Assembly: GCF_032714495.1 (NCBI RefSeq)
Contig: NZ_JAWDKB010000003.1
Location: forward strand, 235,485 to 299,484
Source of the DNA: Methanorbis rubei
GTDB lineage: Archaea > Halobacteriota > Methanomicrobia > Methanomicrobiales > Methanocorpusculaceae
DNA: 64,000 nt
Direction: 5' to 3'
Part shown: positions 34,362-43,700 of the stretch, one piece after another
How positions within the stretch are numbered: the stretch's first letter is position 1
How the letters are laid out: every line of letters begins with the position of its first letter
Translations under genes and position numbers: made by a program
Notes under the pieces: generated by a model
Seen by the model: only the letters and a program-made list of their open reading frames with translations
What the model was told of the DNA's origin: nothing
The model's database searches: none

Positions 34362-35588
34362 TTACAACAAAACCGCCATCACCAGAATCAGCGCTGTCGC
34401 ACCCACCAGATCGATCGAGCTCGTCACGACCGGAACGCCGAAGTTATCAGGATCATATCCCAGACGATAACTAAACACTGCCGTGTAATAACCAAGCAGA
34501 TTCATCACCGTAATCACCAGAAAACCCGCGACAACCGACAGCAAAACCATCTGAGTAAACCCTGGCGTCGTAATACCGATAGCTGCTGCTGAGATGTGCG
34601 ACAACGCACCCATCAGCGGAAGAATCAGCAGAGCATAGACATAATTCTCCAGAAAATGCCAGAGAACAATCCGTGACGGCAGATAATCAGGATCCACCAG
34701 ACCCATATGCATCTCGGTCGCAACCCGGGACGTGAGAATCCCTCCGATCGATCCGCAGCCGTTCATGAAAGGAGCAATCAGAATCAGAACTGCGGCTGCC
34801 GCAATCAGGCTCTCAAGACCGTTCGTGTAGAGGACACCAGCAACAATGCCAAGAAGCGAGAGCGGGGCAAGAAGCGGAAGTCCTTCACGCAGAACATCCT
34901 TCATCATCACGGTCGCACGTTTCGCAGAAACAACAGCCCAGATAATTACCACCAGCACCACAACACCGCAGACGATTTTGATCTCGGCGGGTGCCGCCAT
35001 GATCAGAACCGCAGTCACCACAAGGAACGGCAGGGTCATCATGTCGCCAAACGTTGTCACAACCGGAGCTCCGACCATGTCAAGATTCAGGCTTCTCCGG
35101 TAACACACAACCGAGGTGATAACACCAATCAGGGTCACAACAATGCCTGCAAGAACGCCGGAGATCACGGAGATTATCACCATATCCAAGAGACCGATGA
35201 CCTCAACGCCTACTATCATGCAGATGATTTTGCCAAACACCGCAAGAAGCACGGAGATGAACACGGTGAGAAGAATTGATGCCCGCAGGTTGTCGCCGAG
35301 GTCGGTTTCTCTGCCGAACTTTACCTCAAACGCACCAAGATGCATGGATGACGACAGGCGGGATGTCAGAATTCCGGCTATCGCTCCACGCATGTTAATT
35401 GAGGGAGTGACGAGCACCATAAGACCCGGGATCAGTAAAAGAACTTCATTGACCGCGCCCAGATAGATACCTGCAATAAATGATAAGCTGACACTAATTA
35501 AGAGTGTGACCAGTCCGGTGAGAAACTCTTCGTGCTCCGAAAGAGTCTTCCATCCAACTATCGCCAATCTCGTCATTGGCCACCTCAT
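34362..35588 (-). CDS. MgtE-like divalent cation transporter with duplicated membrane domain
   Basis: 408 residues (404 from ATG 35576, MTRLAIVGW). It has about ten transmembrane helices in two related halves of the MgtE/SLC41 type. Matching marks in both halves are TPSINMRGAIAGILTSRLSS and MNGCGSIGGILTSRVATEMH, and LNLDMVGAPVVTTFGDMMTL and YDPDNFGVPVVTSSIDLVGA. The cytoplasmic N and CBS domains of bacterial MgtE are absent, so it is an archaeal SLC41-like form where both halves lie in one chain. Probable substrate is Mg2+; Co2+ or another divalent ion is possible. It is a single gene on the minus strand. Confidence 0.85.
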   Translation of the reverse strand: MRWPMTRLAIVGWKTLSEHEEFLTGLVTLLISVSLSFIAGIYLGAVNEVLLLIPGLMVLVTPSINMRGAIAGILTSRLSSSMHLGAFEVKFGRETDLGDNLRASILLTVFISVLLAVFGKIICMIVGVEVIGLLDMVIISVISGVLAGIVVTLIGVITSVVCYRRSLNLDMVGAPVVTTFGDMMTLPFLVVTAVLIMAAPAEIKIVCGVVVLVVIIWAVVSAKRATVMMKDVLREGLPLLAPLSLLGIVAGVLYTNGLESLIAAAAVLILIAPFMNGCGSIGGILTSRVATEMHMGLVDPDYLPSRIVLWHFLENYVYALLILPLMGALSHISAAAIGITTPGFTQMVLLSVVAGFLVITVMNLLGYYTAVFSYRLGYDPDNFGVPVVTSSIDLVGATALILVMAVLL

Positions 35589-35680
35589 CCGCCAGCATCA
35601 TAATCTATACTTATACGCGGGCATGACGTATCAAGACTTTGTCTTATGGTGGTGGCGGTTGTGAGGTTGGGATTTGTTGG

Positions 35681-35816
35681 ATGTGGTTTTGCTTGGAGTA
35701 ACCACGAAATGCACGGAAATATCGCGGAGCTTCACTGAAATGCACGGAGAACGCCTGCGGTGCCGGAATGCACGGAAAATCTAAGATAGTTTGTATCTCC
35801 AGTGACATATGCATTT
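35681..35816. mobile_element. Half of a palindromic element (copy E), left arm only
   Basis: TGCTTGGAGTAACCACGAAATGC-like start, TCGCGGAGCTTCACTGAAA, GCACGGAGAACGCCTGCGG and the loop-like CTAAGATAGTTTGTATCTCC match copies C, D and F. The complementary right arm is missing; the sequence turns into AT-rich DNA leading to the Druantia-like operon. This broken element marks the left boundary of the AT-rich island. Confidence 0.65.
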
Positions 35817-36072
35817 GAAAAAAGAAGAACTGGTGTGATAATTCTCAATTGAAAATGGCGTACCAGGTAAAAAACATATTATTTTTATCGATTGTTTACC
35901 TACAACATGATAATAATCTCATTAAAATACTCTGAAAATGCACGGCTGCAAATCCTCATTAAAATCATCATCCAATAAATAACAAAAATAATTACATGTT
36001 ATGTTGCATGCAAGCATGAGTTAAAATTATCTTGTAGTACTCACATGGTTATACTTAGGCGAGGAAAGGAAA
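35817..36072 (+). promoter_or_regulatory. Upstream region of the Druantia-like operon
   Basis: AT-rich DNA without a gene. A perfect palindrome TTGCATGCAA (36004-36013) lies just upstream of the TATA-like TTAAAATTAT (36021-36030), and a second TATA-like GTTATACTTA is at about 36049-36058. GAGGAAAGG at 36061-36069 is the ribosome site for the GTG start at 36073. The palindrome next to the TATA box is placed like an operator. Confidence 0.4.
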
Positions 36073-37575
36073 GTGAATTACGCATCATTGGAGATACGAC
36101 CGGGATTGTACAGTCGCATATCTGTTTATGATGCAGCGAACAGGCCACAATACTCAAAGTATCGATGTCCCATTTGCGGTGAACTGGTAGAATTTCGAAA
36201 TGGTGATTGCAGACAATATTTTGCACACAAGCGTAATTCAAGCATTGCTGAAAATTGTCCATTGCATGATGTCAATAAGTCATCACCATATGATAAAGAT
36301 CCTCAGGGATATTATCGAGAGAAAACAGGGCTGCCTCTTTACTTAGAAATCATCGGAGATCACTTCCAATTCTACTTGGAGCTACCCAATGTATCCAAGA
36401 ATAATAGAAATATAATAGATCAAAACATCGAGATTCAAATCTGTAAATTAATCAGATTAGAGCCTGTTGCTACGATACTATTTTCAGAATTATCAGAGCA
36501 GAAACCAACTCTCATTCCTCTGAATCAAGTTGAACCTGAGTATTATTTTAAATATTCAGCAGAATATGGATTGAATGATATTCCAAAAAATACATCTGCG
36601 TTTTATGATGGAGGTACTTTTTTCTATATTAGAAGTAAATATTCTCGTAAAGTGTCATTTCGCGGAGAAATACGGGCAAATGTTGAATACTATTTAGTGA
36701 CTCGTAAGGAACATATTCCAAATAGACCGTTTCTAGAAGTGATCGATATACGTCCACTAATTACGAAAAATCAAAATTATGTCGTTTGCGTAGTTAAGTT
36801 CAATGAAGTAACCTCTGACTCATGTTATTTTGCTAGAAAATTAAACGTGGTCTTGGTAGAAACTCCAGTAGAATTTATACCAATCTGGCCTCCAATGTTG
36901 TTCGAAAATAAATCATATATTCTGACGGAATCAGCAACAATATTTGGAAAAAATCTCTGTAATTCAGAGTCATTTGAATCCTCATTTATGTCACAGGTAG
37001 TAATGGAAAAATCAGTATCAATAACTCCGCCAGGGCATGATAATACCAAACCAACAATGATCAACTACGATACAACTGCTTCCTACCCTCAGTACCAATG
37101 GCCTTCCACCACTATTGAATGGAACAACACGCCTGCTCCAGAAAAGATCATCTGGATCAAAAGCGGAACGTTGTCCTATGCCTCAAATGCAAAATGCCAC
37201 CTTATTCTCACAAAAAATGGAGTAACTGAAGTAGTGTACAAAAATTCTCAAAAACTCAATTTATGCAGAGAAATTGCAAAAAATTCAAACGCATTCATAT
37301 ATCATGGTCATGATCTAATATCACATATTGCATTTTCCAGAAAACAGAAAAATCAAAATGCAGAATCGACACTCACCGATGATTTGTTATACCTACGATT
37401 ATCAAAATGCCAAAAAAACATGATCAAAATTCCGTCATACTTGAAACACTTTGGAATATATATCTCCTCGTACCCCAAAACATGCGCATATTTACATTCT
37501 GCTATCAAACAGGGAAAAATTTCTGCGGACTCGATTCGTACACTAACGGAGCTACAAAAGACAGGAGCACTCTAA
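36073..37575 (+). CDS. Druantia-like operon gene 1: protein with CoiA-like zinc N-terminus
   Basis: 500 residues from GTG 36073 with GAGGAAAGG just upstream. Residues 25-75 have YRCPICGELVEFRNGD, QYFAHKRN and NCPLHD, a C-x2-C...H...C-x2-H pattern like the zinc-binding start of CoiA-type competence proteins. The rest is mixed beta structure without known motif. It is followed with no gap by the 708-residue gene. By order and position it could correspond to DruB of Druantia type I, but I cannot verify homology without a profile search. The gene is AT-rich with many AAA, AAT and ATA codons, unlike the flanking housekeeping genes. Confidence 0.7.
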   Translation: MNYASLEIRPGLYSRISVYDAANRPQYSKYRCPICGELVEFRNGDCRQYFAHKRNSSIAENCPLHDVNKSSPYDKDPQGYYREKTGLPLYLEIIGDHFQFYLELPNVSKNNRNIIDQNIEIQICKLIRLEPVATILFSELSEQKPTLIPLNQVEPEYYFKYSAEYGLNDIPKNTSAFYDGGTFFYIRSKYSRKVSFRGEIRANVEYYLVTRKEHIPNRPFLEVIDIRPLITKNQNYVVCVVKFNEVTSDSCYFARKLNVVLVETPVEFIPIWPPMLFENKSYILTESATIFGKNLCNSESFESSFMSQVVMEKSVSITPPGHDNTKPTMINYDTTASYPQYQWPSTTIEWNNTPAPEKIIWIKSGTLSYASNAKCHLILTKNGVTEVVYKNSQKLNLCREIAKNSNAFIYHGHDLISHIAFSRKQKNQNAESTLTDDLLYLRLSKCQKNMIKIPSYLKHFGIYISSYPKTCAYLHSAIKQGKISADSIRTLTELQKTGAL

Positions 37576-39702
37576 ATGGAAGAAAATACCTATTACTCGC
37601 TATGCATAACCGTTGAGACAAAAAATCAAAAAACTGGAAACTCATACTGGAAGCTCCTCCGAATTGCGGATCTTCCAATGAATGAGGAGAACAAAGGGAG
37701 TAAGCAAAAAACATTTCTTCCGTATGGGCCAGAGTCAGATGTTCCCCAACATCCAGAGCTGTCTATGGCACCTAATAACGCAAGACCAAATGAACTTCGC
37801 ATCTGGGAATGGTGGATTGAAGGTGAAAAGATATTCTCTGAACCTTCGAATGAGACATTTTATGAACTCATATTTCCAGAAAATATTGGTCCTGAGAATA
37901 TCTCCACAAATAAATTACCTGTCCCCTCAATTCTTGATAAATTACTAAATGGACTTCCGAGATCTGGAGAACAACTTAATCCATTCCTCTTTGTAATCTC
38001 CTGGTCGAATGAAGAATACATCTGTATTGAGATTACTAAGGAAAATTCACGTTACATTTCACAGGAAAACATTGTAAAAATACCAGAAGGAACCATTGTA
38101 AAACTTTATCGGATATCTGCTGCGGACTGCATTGATTCGCTGAATATATCTCAAAGTTTTGAAAGGAAACAAAAAAATCAGACTGTTTCTCCGATAACAA
38201 GAAGGCGTATATATAAAAGAATTCGTTTACGGGATTCTTTGGCTGAATTAAAGGTTCAATCTTTTGACAAATGCCTTGCAGAATATCTTAATCAGGCATT
38301 GTTTGCTTCCAAATACACTGCAGGCCAGAAACAGATCATCACCAATTTCTTCATTTCAGAAACAAATACTGATGATTCCTTTCCAGTATTCCTTCAGAGA
38401 TACTATAACTACAGCGAAACATCATCTGAATTAACTGATTTATTTGTGAAATGGTACAATGAAAGAAGAGCTACCCTTGATGAATTTGCATCCACTGGGA
38501 ATAAAATGGAAAAATTTCTCACGGCACTTGTAGAGGGAACTCCTGAACTCCGAAAAAAGTATTGTGATTATATCCAGAAGGATCTGATCGAAGAAAAAAT
38601 GAAAATCTCGAAAGAAATTGAGATTTTGGAAACTGAAAAATTACAACTACTCCAGAATATAGAGTTATCCAGGGAACAGATGAGAGTTCTCGAAGAAAAA
38701 GAAACAAAATTAAATGAACACAATACCAAAATATCCTCAGAAATATTCAATAAATTAGATGCATTTAGAGAAATGCTTACCCTCTTAGGTCACACAGAAA
38801 CAAAAATAACTCCGTCTTTATCCAACGTTCAGAGAGATGTACCAGGACTAACCCTTAAAACATCATTATTATCTCAAAACGACGATAAAGAGATTGAAAA
38901 TCTCACCAGCTGCGAGGAGAGTGTCGGACATCTTTGTGACAATCTGGAGGAAATCGGCATAACATCCAGCACGAACAACGCTACTGATATTTCACATCTC
39001 GTTGTTGGATCACATTTAAGCCATCTTCCAATTCTAGTAATCGGATCACAAGCACGAAAAGCTGCAGAAATCATTTCATACTCTCTTACGGCAGAAATTC
39101 CTGAAACAATCTGTTTATCAGCAGGTTTTAGCGATTATACGTCCTTGAATCATGTGATTCGGGATATTACTACAGAATATGTCATATTGGACAATGTAGT
39201 TGGCTCTACTGAAGAATATTGTTATCTCCATTTATCAGAAGAGTTTCCTGAAAAACGTTTCATTTACACATTGGAATTTGTCGAGACTCTTGCCTTAATG
39301 CCAATGGGTATCTATGGGCATTTCCTGATCATTAATACTGAAAAATATCTGCAATATCCCTCCCATGCCCCAATAATCCTTCCAGGACAGACAAATTGCC
39401 AGGATTTTATCACGGATAAGGATGATAAGATAATTCAGAAAAAACTTCAGTCTGAACTTGGAAAATTGTTGCAAGGATCACTTTTGCCACAGCGTTATCT
39501 CGTGACCAGACTTGGCATTCTCCAAAATATAACTGCGACCATGGATGATGTTGACAAATCAATTGAGATGTTACTCGCTGAATTAGTTGATATTGGCAAT
39601 TTCAGACCTTATCCGGAGGAGTACATCGACATGCTGCAAACAAATGGAACCATTAAACTAGGAAAGACCTTTGCAAGATATCTAACAGAGAATGAGATAT
39701 GA
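37576..39702 (+). CDS. Druantia-like operon gene 2: large coiled-coil protein
   Basis: 708 residues starting at the base after the previous stop. The N-terminal 190 residues are beta-rich (YWKLLRIADLPM, ELRIWEWWIEGEKIF). Residues about 335-400 form a strong coiled coil (MKISKEIEILETEKLQLLQN, IELSREQMRVLEEKETKLNE). The C-terminal 230 residues alternate strands and helices as in a P-loop ATPase (LPILVIGSQARKAAEIISYS, EYVILDNVVGSTEEYCYLH) but the GxxxxGK[ST] motif is missing, so it may be an inactive NTPase-like domain. In position it matches the third gene of Druantia type I (DruC); homology is not proven. It overlaps the next gene by 4 bp. Confidence 0.7.
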   Translation: MEENTYYSLCITVETKNQKTGNSYWKLLRIADLPMNEENKGSKQKTFLPYGPESDVPQHPELSMAPNNARPNELRIWEWWIEGEKIFSEPSNETFYELIFPENIGPENISTNKLPVPSILDKLLNGLPRSGEQLNPFLFVISWSNEEYICIEITKENSRYISQENIVKIPEGTIVKLYRISAADCIDSLNISQSFERKQKNQTVSPITRRRIYKRIRLRDSLAELKVQSFDKCLAEYLNQALFASKYTAGQKQIITNFFISETNTDDSFPVFLQRYYNYSETSSELTDLFVKWYNERRATLDEFASTGNKMEKFLTALVEGTPELRKKYCDYIQKDLIEEKMKISKEIEILETEKLQLLQNIELSREQMRVLEEKETKLNEHNTKISSEIFNKLDAFREMLTLLGHTETKITPSLSNVQRDVPGLTLKTSLLSQNDDKEIENLTSCEESVGHLCDNLEEIGITSSTNNATDISHLVVGSHLSHLPILVIGSQARKAAEIISYSLTAEIPETICLSAGFSDYTSLNHVIRDITTEYVILDNVVGSTEEYCYLHLSEEFPEKRFIYTLEFVETLALMPMGIYGHFLIINTEKYLQYPSHAPIILPGQTNCQDFITDKDDKIIQKKLQSELGKLLQGSLLPQRYLVTRLGILQNITATMDDVDKSIEMLLAELVDIGNFRPYPEEYIDMLQTNGTIKLGKTFARYLTENEI

Positions 39703-40742
39703 ATTTTCACGAGTTGGCGGATCAAATGTCCCAAGACATGGGGATTTATCAGTTTGAAAATGAAGCAAATACATCCTATTATTCTCGTTTAATATATTCA
39801 GGGATAGGAGAATGGATAAAAACTGCCTGTTACGATAATGCTGTTGATGATTCTTTGTATCAAGAACAGGTTGGAGCAACAAAACATTCTGTAACGAAAA
39901 AATGTCAAAAAATACTTGATGCATATCTCGAGTTATTTCCAGAGCAAAAAACTTGGTTTTATCCTGAAATGGACACGAAAAATATATTACCCCCAGTTCA
40001 GGAAATAAGAAATCGTCTGATTGGTGCTGGGTGTTTAGTTCCAAATCAGGAAAATACCTTGCAATACTCGATGAAAAAATGTGCTGAAATAACAGATAAT
40101 CTGTATCTTTATCGAGGTTGGATCGATCGAAAACCAGAGCAGATCATCGGTCTTGGAACCTATACCAGTTTTCCCAGTGACATTGAATTATGGAATTTTT
40201 CCGAAATGTTTTCCATACCCCAATACTCTGCCGACGAGTACACTAAACGATACAAAAAATATGTCAACATGCATATGTGTGAAAGTACAAATCCCCCGAC
40301 AACCAGAGAATACTTTAATTACAGACATTGGGGAACAAATTCAAATGCATGGATACAGGAACTACCAGAAAATTTAGAGATGACGTTATATAGAGATAAT
40401 TTCTCTGATTATGGTTGTGTGTTCTTGGAAGACGACAAAATGTACATTGCAGGATTTCCAAAATGGATTATGGATTGCCATGAATACCGGAGATTTTACT
40501 ATGGTCTTCGGGCAATGTATGGAAAAATACCAAAAGTACGTATTAACGTCGATGAAGATATGTTTACCCTCAGGCTACCCTCACATCTTCCGGACATTGA
40601 ACAGTACGCTTTGTATATGCTCTGTTGGCCTAAAGAACATATTCAGGATAAAAGACTGTTTATCGGACCAATAGAAACACTCACCAGTGTTGAAAAACTT
40701 CTTCAAAATCTCACTTTGAATGTGGTGATATCCCATGACTGA
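39699..40742 (+). CDS. Druantia-like operon gene 3: unknown 347-residue protein
   Basis: No recognisable domain. The protein is rich in Y, W and N (GIYQFENEANTSYYSRLIYS, TREYFNYRHWGTNSNAWIQE, YRRFYYGLRAMYGK). The start overlaps the previous gene as ATGA and the end overlaps the helicase gene by 8 bp, so all four genes are translationally coupled. By position it could be the DruD counterpart. It has no signal peptide or membrane segment, so it is probably cytoplasmic and part of a complex with the helicase. Confidence 0.65.
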   Translation: MNFHELADQMSQDMGIYQFENEANTSYYSRLIYSGIGEWIKTACYDNAVDDSLYQEQVGATKHSVTKKCQKILDAYLELFPEQKTWFYPEMDTKNILPPVQEIRNRLIGAGCLVPNQENTLQYSMKKCAEITDNLYLYRGWIDRKPEQIIGLGTYTSFPSDIELWNFSEMFSIPQYSADEYTKRYKKYVNMHMCESTNPPTTREYFNYRHWGTNSNAWIQELPENLEMTLYRDNFSDYGCVFLEDDKMYIAGFPKWIMDCHEYRRFYYGLRAMYGKIPKVRINVDEDMFTLRLPSHLPDIEQYALYMLCWPKEHIQDKRLFIGPIETLTSVEKLLQNLTLNVVISHD

Positions 40743-43700
40743 TCAATATAGTGTACAAAATATTCACAAAATTCTCTTGGAAAAATTACAGGATTACATC
40801 AGATCACAATATTTTGGCGAAAACAATCTTCTGTTAGATGCAGAAGAGGAGTTATTTCGTACAAATCATCTTCTTTCTCAGGATCCGTATATTGAGGCCA
40901 ATATCCCATATGAACTCTATGCAGGAGGATTAAACGCTGCCAATCTACCAGATGACATCAAAAAAATTCTTCTCAGATTGAGCAAAGAGCATATCGGCGT
41001 ATTTGAGACACCATACATCCATCAGATTGAAGCTCTTGAAGCCTTTTATCATGGTTCAGATCTTTTGGTGACTACAGGAACAGGTTCGGGTAAAACAGAA
41101 TGTTTTACCTGGCCTATGGTTGCCAGTCTCATTTCTGAAGCATCGAATTCTCCTCAGACATGGGAAATGCGAGGAGTTCGAGTATTACTTCTGTATCCAA
41201 TGAACGCCTTGGTTGCAGATCAGGTTAGTCGCCTGAGGAAAATGATCGGTGATTATGATAAAAAATTCATACGATGTTTTCACGAACTGGTAACTGATGA
41301 CAACGTTAGGAGACCACAGTTTGGAATGTACACTGGAAGAACTCCTTATCCGGGAAATTATTCGAAATCGAAGGATCGTGAGTTTGCCGAGACTCTTCAA
41401 AAAGATATTCTTGCTTCATCGTCTGAATATCAGTCTGCTTTGAAAAAACTTGGACGTTATCCCGCGAAAGCTAATCTTCAGAATTATGTGAATGAATTAA
41501 TCCAAGGAAATCATCCTGATACCTCTAATGATGCGGAGCTCATAACCCGCCATGAAATGCAGAAGAGCTGCCCAGATATTCTTGTAACAAACTACACGAT
41601 GCTGCAGTATATGCTTATTCGTGATATTGAACAAGAAATCTGGAATAATACTCGTAGCTGGCTTGCAGCTTCAGAGAAGAATACATTACTTATCGTCATT
41701 GATGAAGCACATATGTATCATGGTTCGGCAGGTGGTGAGGTGGCGCTTCTCATCCGACGTCTTATGCATCGACTCGGAGTCGGACGGGATAAATTTCGGT
41801 TCATTTTAACCAGTGCCAGTATCCCTCATGAAAACTCGGATCAGGAAGAAAAACTGCAACAGTTTCTGAAAGACATTACTGCTGGAAATTTCGACAAAAA
41901 GTTTGCAATTATTTCTGGAAAACGAAAAGAATTTACAAATGGGGCATCACTAAATTTTTCGTCTAATGATATTGTCGGTATCTCTATCGATGATCTACAA
42001 GGAGAAGAAGATAAAAAAATTCAGACTCTTCACCAATTTTGTAATGCGATTCATCTTCCGATTCCAAAATCAGAGAAACTCTCCGATTATGAGTCATGTT
42101 TGTATAACCATCTTCCCGATTATCTCCCTGTACAAAAACTGCTGGAAAAATCTACCGGAAAGGCAGTGGCCATTCATGATCTGGCAGAGGCAGTTTTTCC
42201 GGATGATGATAGCAAGTCTGCACTGAGAGGTGTGGAAATTCTTCTTGCAGTTCTCCCGATTGCGAAAAATAATGATGGTCAAGTCTTATTCCCAGCCAGA
42301 CTGCATCTCTTTTTCCGCGGGTTAGAGGGATTATTTGCCTGTTCTAATCCAAATTGCCCACACAAACATACCGGAGACGGTATCACTCTGGGCAAAATTT
42401 ATCCAGCACTTTCTACTGACATCTGTGAATGTGGCGGACAGATTTATGAACTCATCAACGACAGACGATGCGGAGCGCTATATCTGAAAGCATTCATGCA
42501 AAAAGGGGACAGTGAAAAGGTTACTATTGATCTTTGGAGTACATCAGGGAGTCTCTATGGAAAAAATATGCGAGAAATCCATCTTTATGTAATTCCTGAT
42601 GGTTCTGATGTTAAAAAGGATAATAGGAAGGAGGGATGGCTTGATCCCTATACCGGAGTTCTCCATAGGGATAAGACATTGAGGGAAAAAGAGGCATATT
42701 TACACGTTGCATTTGAATACAATGAAATACCTAAAAAACCAGGACAGTACACCTTTAAATCCTGTCCTAAATGTGGTAAAAGGTTAGACAACTTATCATT
42801 GAGTAACTTTTCTACCAAGGGCAATGAGCCTTTTTACAACATCGTGTCGTCACAACTTCACGCACAACCTCCGGTCATTTTCGATCCGGAAATTGTCGAG
42901 AAACATCCCAATGCCGGAAGAAAAGTTCTTCTGTTCTCTGATAGCAGGCAACGGGCTGCCACTCTGGCAAAGGATATGACTAGATCTGCAGATGACGATG
43001 CTGCCAGAGCTGTTCTCGTATTGGCTGCAAAAAAACTTCAAGATTGGAGTGAAATTAAAAAAGAACCTATCACTCTTGATCAGTTGTATCCCGCGTTTCT
43101 TGAGATCACGCAAAAAAATAACTTGATGTTGTTTTATGGTAGTGATAAGGATGGCTTCAAAAAAGGATGGAAGACTATTCATGATGCTCTATCTAGTGCT
43201 GAAAAAAGAAATCGTCCTCTGGACTATGAAAAATTAACCAAGGATTTCACAAATAAACCTGGTCTCTACTCAGAACAATTATTAAAGAATATTTGCTCCC
43301 CATATCGTTCACTAACTGATATCGGAATGTGTTGGCTGATTCCAAGTGATTATGAATATATCGAGGATTGCATTGATGTTCTTGAGAAGAAGGGAATATA
43401 TATAAATGAAGATGAATTTCAGAGTTTATTTTCCGCATGGGTTCATCATTACGCCACTGATAGCTATGCCATTTCTGAAAGTATTAATGATGAGGTGAGA
43501 AGAAACATCACCAAATGGCAGTTTGGCCGTTTTGGAGTGGAAGGAAATAAAATTCAGGAAATGCCTCGTCAGTTTAAACGTATTCTCGCTGATCATAAAT
43601 ATTCAGATGATGATATTGCATCAATTCAGAATGTATTGCAGGAGAAATTTTTTGTGATAGGTGGGGATGAAGAAAAACGTACATACTATCTTTCTGAAAA

